Shown: piece after piece, positions 7,647 to 10,018 of the stretch
Layout of the letters: the number at the start of each line of letters is the position of its first letter
Position numbering within the stretch: position 1 is the first letter of the stretch
Source: Antrodiella citrinella
Taxonomy: Eukaryota > Basidiomycota > Agaricomycetes > Polyporales > Steccherinaceae
NCBI GenBank assembly: GCA_004802725.1
Contig: SGPM01000616.1
Span: 1-10,018, forward strand
DNA length: 10,018 bases
Reading direction: 5' to 3'
The notes under the pieces: generated by a model
Told to the model about the DNA's origin: nothing
Databases searched by the model: none
What the model saw: the letters and a program-made list of their open reading frames with translations, nothing else
Translations under genes and position numbers: made by a program

Positions 7647-7737
7647 GAAAGGGATGGAAGGTTATAGAATGTTTTCGAATCGAATCGATCGGCGCCTGGG
7701 GGAGGGCGTCTAGGATGTGGAAGGTTCTCGAATGGAA
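7647..7737 (+). promoter_or_regulatory. Heat-shock elements of HSP90
   Basis: Two arrays of the HSF1 site (alternating nGAAn/nTTCn pentamers) are visible. The upstream one has in-phase units GAA 7657, TTA 7662, GAA 7667, TTT 7672, GAA 7677 and GAA 7682, with a further in-phase GAA at 7647. The downstream one is perfect: GAA 7720, TTC 7725, GAA 7730, plus GAA 7735. The cluster lies 13-110 bp upstream of the TATA-like box. Trimeric heat shock factor binding here would explain heat induction of HSP90. That regulation is known for the family and is inferred here. Confidence 0.75.
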
Positions 7738-7749
7738 AATTAGACGAAG

Positions 7750-7757
7750 TACATAAA
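7750..7757 (+). promoter_or_regulatory. TATA-like box of HSP90
   Basis: TACATAAA lies 13 bp after the last heat-shock-element unit and 150 bp before the ATG. It is followed by a pyrimidine-rich stretch (about 7770-7825) suited to transcription initiation. Confidence 0.45.
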
Positions 7758-7838
7758 CCTCGCCGCTGCTGCTCACTTTCTCTTCATCGTTGTTCACACA
7801 CCCCTCATCCATCTTTACCCTAATCCCTGTGACGATTA

Positions 7839-7894
7839 GTATGTATCTTCACCATCTTTGATCGCCGTCAGAACTAACAAACCCTCTCGTACAG
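7839..7894 (+). other. Probable 5'-UTR intron of HSP90
   Basis: A GTATGT donor (7839-7844), a CTAAC branch point (7874-7878) and a TACAG acceptor (7890-7894) define a 56-bp intron. It matches the gene's coding introns in size and signals. The acceptor is followed by GCCAAA and then the ATG at 7901. All three signals agree, but transcript data are absent. Confidence 0.65.
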
Positions 7895-7900
7895 GCCAAA

Positions 7901-10018
7901 ATGTCTGAAAGCTTTGGTTTCCAGGCCGAGATCAGCCAATTGCTGGACCTGATCATCAGTGCGTACTTTTCAGGTGGCGTCCACAGAACTCCACTCATAA
8001 TCATCGTACAGACACCTTCTACAGCAACAAGGAGATCTTCCTGCGTGAATTGATCTCCAACGGCTCCGATGCTCTCGATAAAATCCGTTACGCGTCCCTG
8101 ACCGACCCCTCTGCTTTGGAGACGCAGAAGGACCTCTACATCCGTATCATCCCCGACAAGGAGAACAAGGTTCTGTCCATCATTGATACCGGTATCGGTA
8201 TGACCAAGGCCGACATGGTCAACAACTTGGGTACGATTGCCAAGTCTGGCACAAAGGTATGTACATCTTTGTGTGGCGCAACGACAAAACCGCTTAACTC
8301 TTTATTGTTTCTAGGGTTTCATGGAGGCGTTGAGCTCCGGTGCCGATATTTCCATGATTGGTCAATTCGGTGTTGGTTTCTACTCCGCTTACCTCGTTGC
8401 CGAGCGCGTCCAGGTCATCTCAAAACACAACGATGACGAGCAGTACATCTGGGAGTCTGCTGCCGGTGGAACTTTCACAATCACTCCCGACACCATCAAT
8501 CCCCCTCTGGGACGTGGTACTGAGATCCGTCTCTACCTCAAAGAGGACCAGCTTGAATACCTCGAGGAGAAGAAGATCAAGGATATCGTCAAGAAGCACT
8601 CTGAGTTCATCTCTTACCCCATTCAGTTGGCGGTCACCAAGGAGGTTGAGAAGGTAAGCACTGTCGTCGCGTCAGGTCAAGTGGCAAGGTATCTTACTCT
8701 AGTTATAGGAGGTTGAGGATGACGAGGAGATGAAGGATGATGCCGAGGAGTCCGCCAAGATCGAGGAGGTCGACGACGAGGAAGAGAAGAAGGAGAAGAA
8801 AACCAAGAAGATCAAGGAGAAGGAGACTACCAACGAGGAGCTCAACAAGACCAAGCCTTTGTGGACGCGCAATCCTCAGGACATCACCCCCGAAGAGTAC
8901 GGCGCTTTCTACAAGAGCTTGACCAACGACTGGGAGGAGCACCTCGCCGTCAAGCACTTCTCTGTTGAGGGTCAGCTTGAGTTCAAGGCTATCTTGTTCA
9001 TCCCCAAGCGGTACGTGTTTTAATTGTAACACTTTCTTTGTTTTCTTATACATCTTTAATAGTGCGCCCTTCGATCTCTTCGAGACCAAGAAGAAACGCA
9101 ACAACATCAAGCTCTACGTTCGTCGCGTCTTCATCATGGACGACTGCGAGGACATCATCCCCGAGTACCTCAACTTCGTCAAGGGTATCGTCGACTCCGA
9201 GGATCTTCCTCTCAACATCTCGCGTGAGACACTCCAGCAGAACAAGATTCTCAAGGTCATTCGTAAGAACATCGTGAAGAAGTGCATGGACCTGTTCTCC
9301 GAGATCGCTGAGGACAAGGACAACTTCTCCAAGTTCTACGAGGCTTTCGGTAAGAACATCAAGCTCGGTGTCCACGAGGATGCCCAGAACCGCAGCAAGC
9401 TCGCCGAGTACCTGCGCTTCTACTCCACTAAGTCCACTGAGGAGCAGACTTCGCTCCATGGTACGTCTTACCTCGTGTGTTTATTCGACGATAATCTGAC
9501 ACCTTTGTAGACTACATCACCCGCATGCCTGAGGTCCAGAAGAACATTTACTACTTGACCGGAGAATCGCTCTCTGCCGTCAAGGACTCACCCTTCATTG
9601 AGGTCCTCAAGAAGAAGGGCTTCGAGGTTCTCCTGCTCGTCGACCCCATCGACGAATACGCCGTCACCCAGCTCAAGGAGTTCGATGGCAAGAAGCTCGT
9701 CTGTGTCTCCAAGGAGGGTCTCGAGCTCGAGGAGACCGACGAAGAGAAGGCTGCGCGCGACCAGGAGGCCAAGGACTTCGAGGAGCTGTGCAAGACCGTC
9801 AAGGATGCGCTCGGTGACAAGGTCGAGAAGGTCGTCGTCTCCAACCGTATCACCGACTCCCCTTGTGTCCTCGTCACCGGCCAGTTCGGCTGGTCGTCGA
9901 ACATGGAGCGCATCATGAAGGCCCAGGCCCTCCGCGACTCGTCCATGTCCTCATACATGGCGTCGAAGAAGACGCTCGAGCTGAATCCGCACAACCCGAT
10001 CGTCAAGGAGCTGAGGAA
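7901..10018 (+). CDS. HSP90: Cytosolic HSP90 molecular chaperone (3' end beyond window)
   Basis: An ATP-dependent dimeric chaperone that matures kinases, receptors and other clients in the cytosol. Six exons: 7901-7958, 8012-8256, 8315-8653, 8709-9010, 9063-9460 and 9511 onward; introns are 50-58 bp, all GT-AG and frame-keeping. The model gives about 616 residues of the usual 700. The N-terminal ATPase domain has [10 protein letters not shown] (catalytic Glu 32), DTGIGM (Asp 78), GTIAKSGT and [18 protein letters not shown]. Residues 215-258 are the charged linker, a short acidic then Lys-rich run that opens exon 4. The middle domain has [16 protein letters not shown] and [12 protein letters not shown], whose Arg 369 matches the ATP-contacting Arg of the middle domain. 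The C-terminal part has [20 protein letters not shown], close to yeast Hsp82. The ER signal and KDEL context of GRP94 are absent, as is a mitochondrial leader. The MEEVD tail lies past the window. ATG 7901 ([13 protein letters not shown]) aligns with the family start. Third-position C is strongly favoured, as in highly expressed fungal genes. No damage is seen. Confidence 0.97.

Noticed and set aside
8703..9110. Minus-strand frame with long Leu runs resembling membrane segments
   Set aside because: It is antisense to the Glu/Lys-rich charged linker (GAG/AAG codons) of HSP90; the hydrophobic look is an artefact.
9046..9459. Long minus-strand open frame rich in Leu/Val/Glu
   Set aside because: It is the antisense shadow of HSP90 exon 5, created by that gene's codon bias.

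Overview
The window looks like nuclear DNA of an agaricomycete-type basidiomycete fungus. The evidence is dense short introns (about 50-65 bp, GT-AG plus one GC-AG, with a clear CTAAC branch point in one), a fungal-type cytosolic HSP90, a BED-finger hAT transposase of the kind common in mushrooms, and leucine-rich-repeat (F-box-associated style) gene pieces. The species cannot be named from the sequence alone.

Layout: (1) 1-2160 is a decayed genic region. It holds the last two recognisable exons of a glutathione S-transferase-like gene (minus, 123-337), an orphan LRR-like fragment (plus, 542-760), and a spliced LRR protein gene (minus, 886 to about 2055) whose 5' structure is unresolved. (2) 2177-3004 is a non-coding repeat block full of GTGGCC/GGCCAC motifs, ending in a 31-bp tandem array. 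It is probably a non-autonomous DNA element or fragment. (3) 3157-5577 is a hAT element: a possible left end with GGGT/ACCC subterminal repeats, then a six-exon transposase pseudogene with one in-frame stop and no 3' third. (4) 5578-6785 is a strongly purine-biased, LTR-like segment that interrupts or replaces the rest of the hAT. (5) 6804-6866 is a cluster of nested palindromes. (6) 6895-7594 is a 700-bp MITE-like element with 61-bp terminal inverted repeats matching at 60 of 61 positions. (7) 7647-10018 is the HSP90 gene: heat-shock elements, TATA-like box, 5'-UTR intron, and six exons, the last cut by the window end.

Functionally, the one clearly intact gene is HSP90. Nearly everything between it and the LRR gene is layered transposon debris, and the MITE-like element ends about 50 bp upstream of the first heat-shock-element unit. 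I did not see an undescribed multi-gene system. The most notable signals are the transposon structures and their closeness to a core stress promoter.
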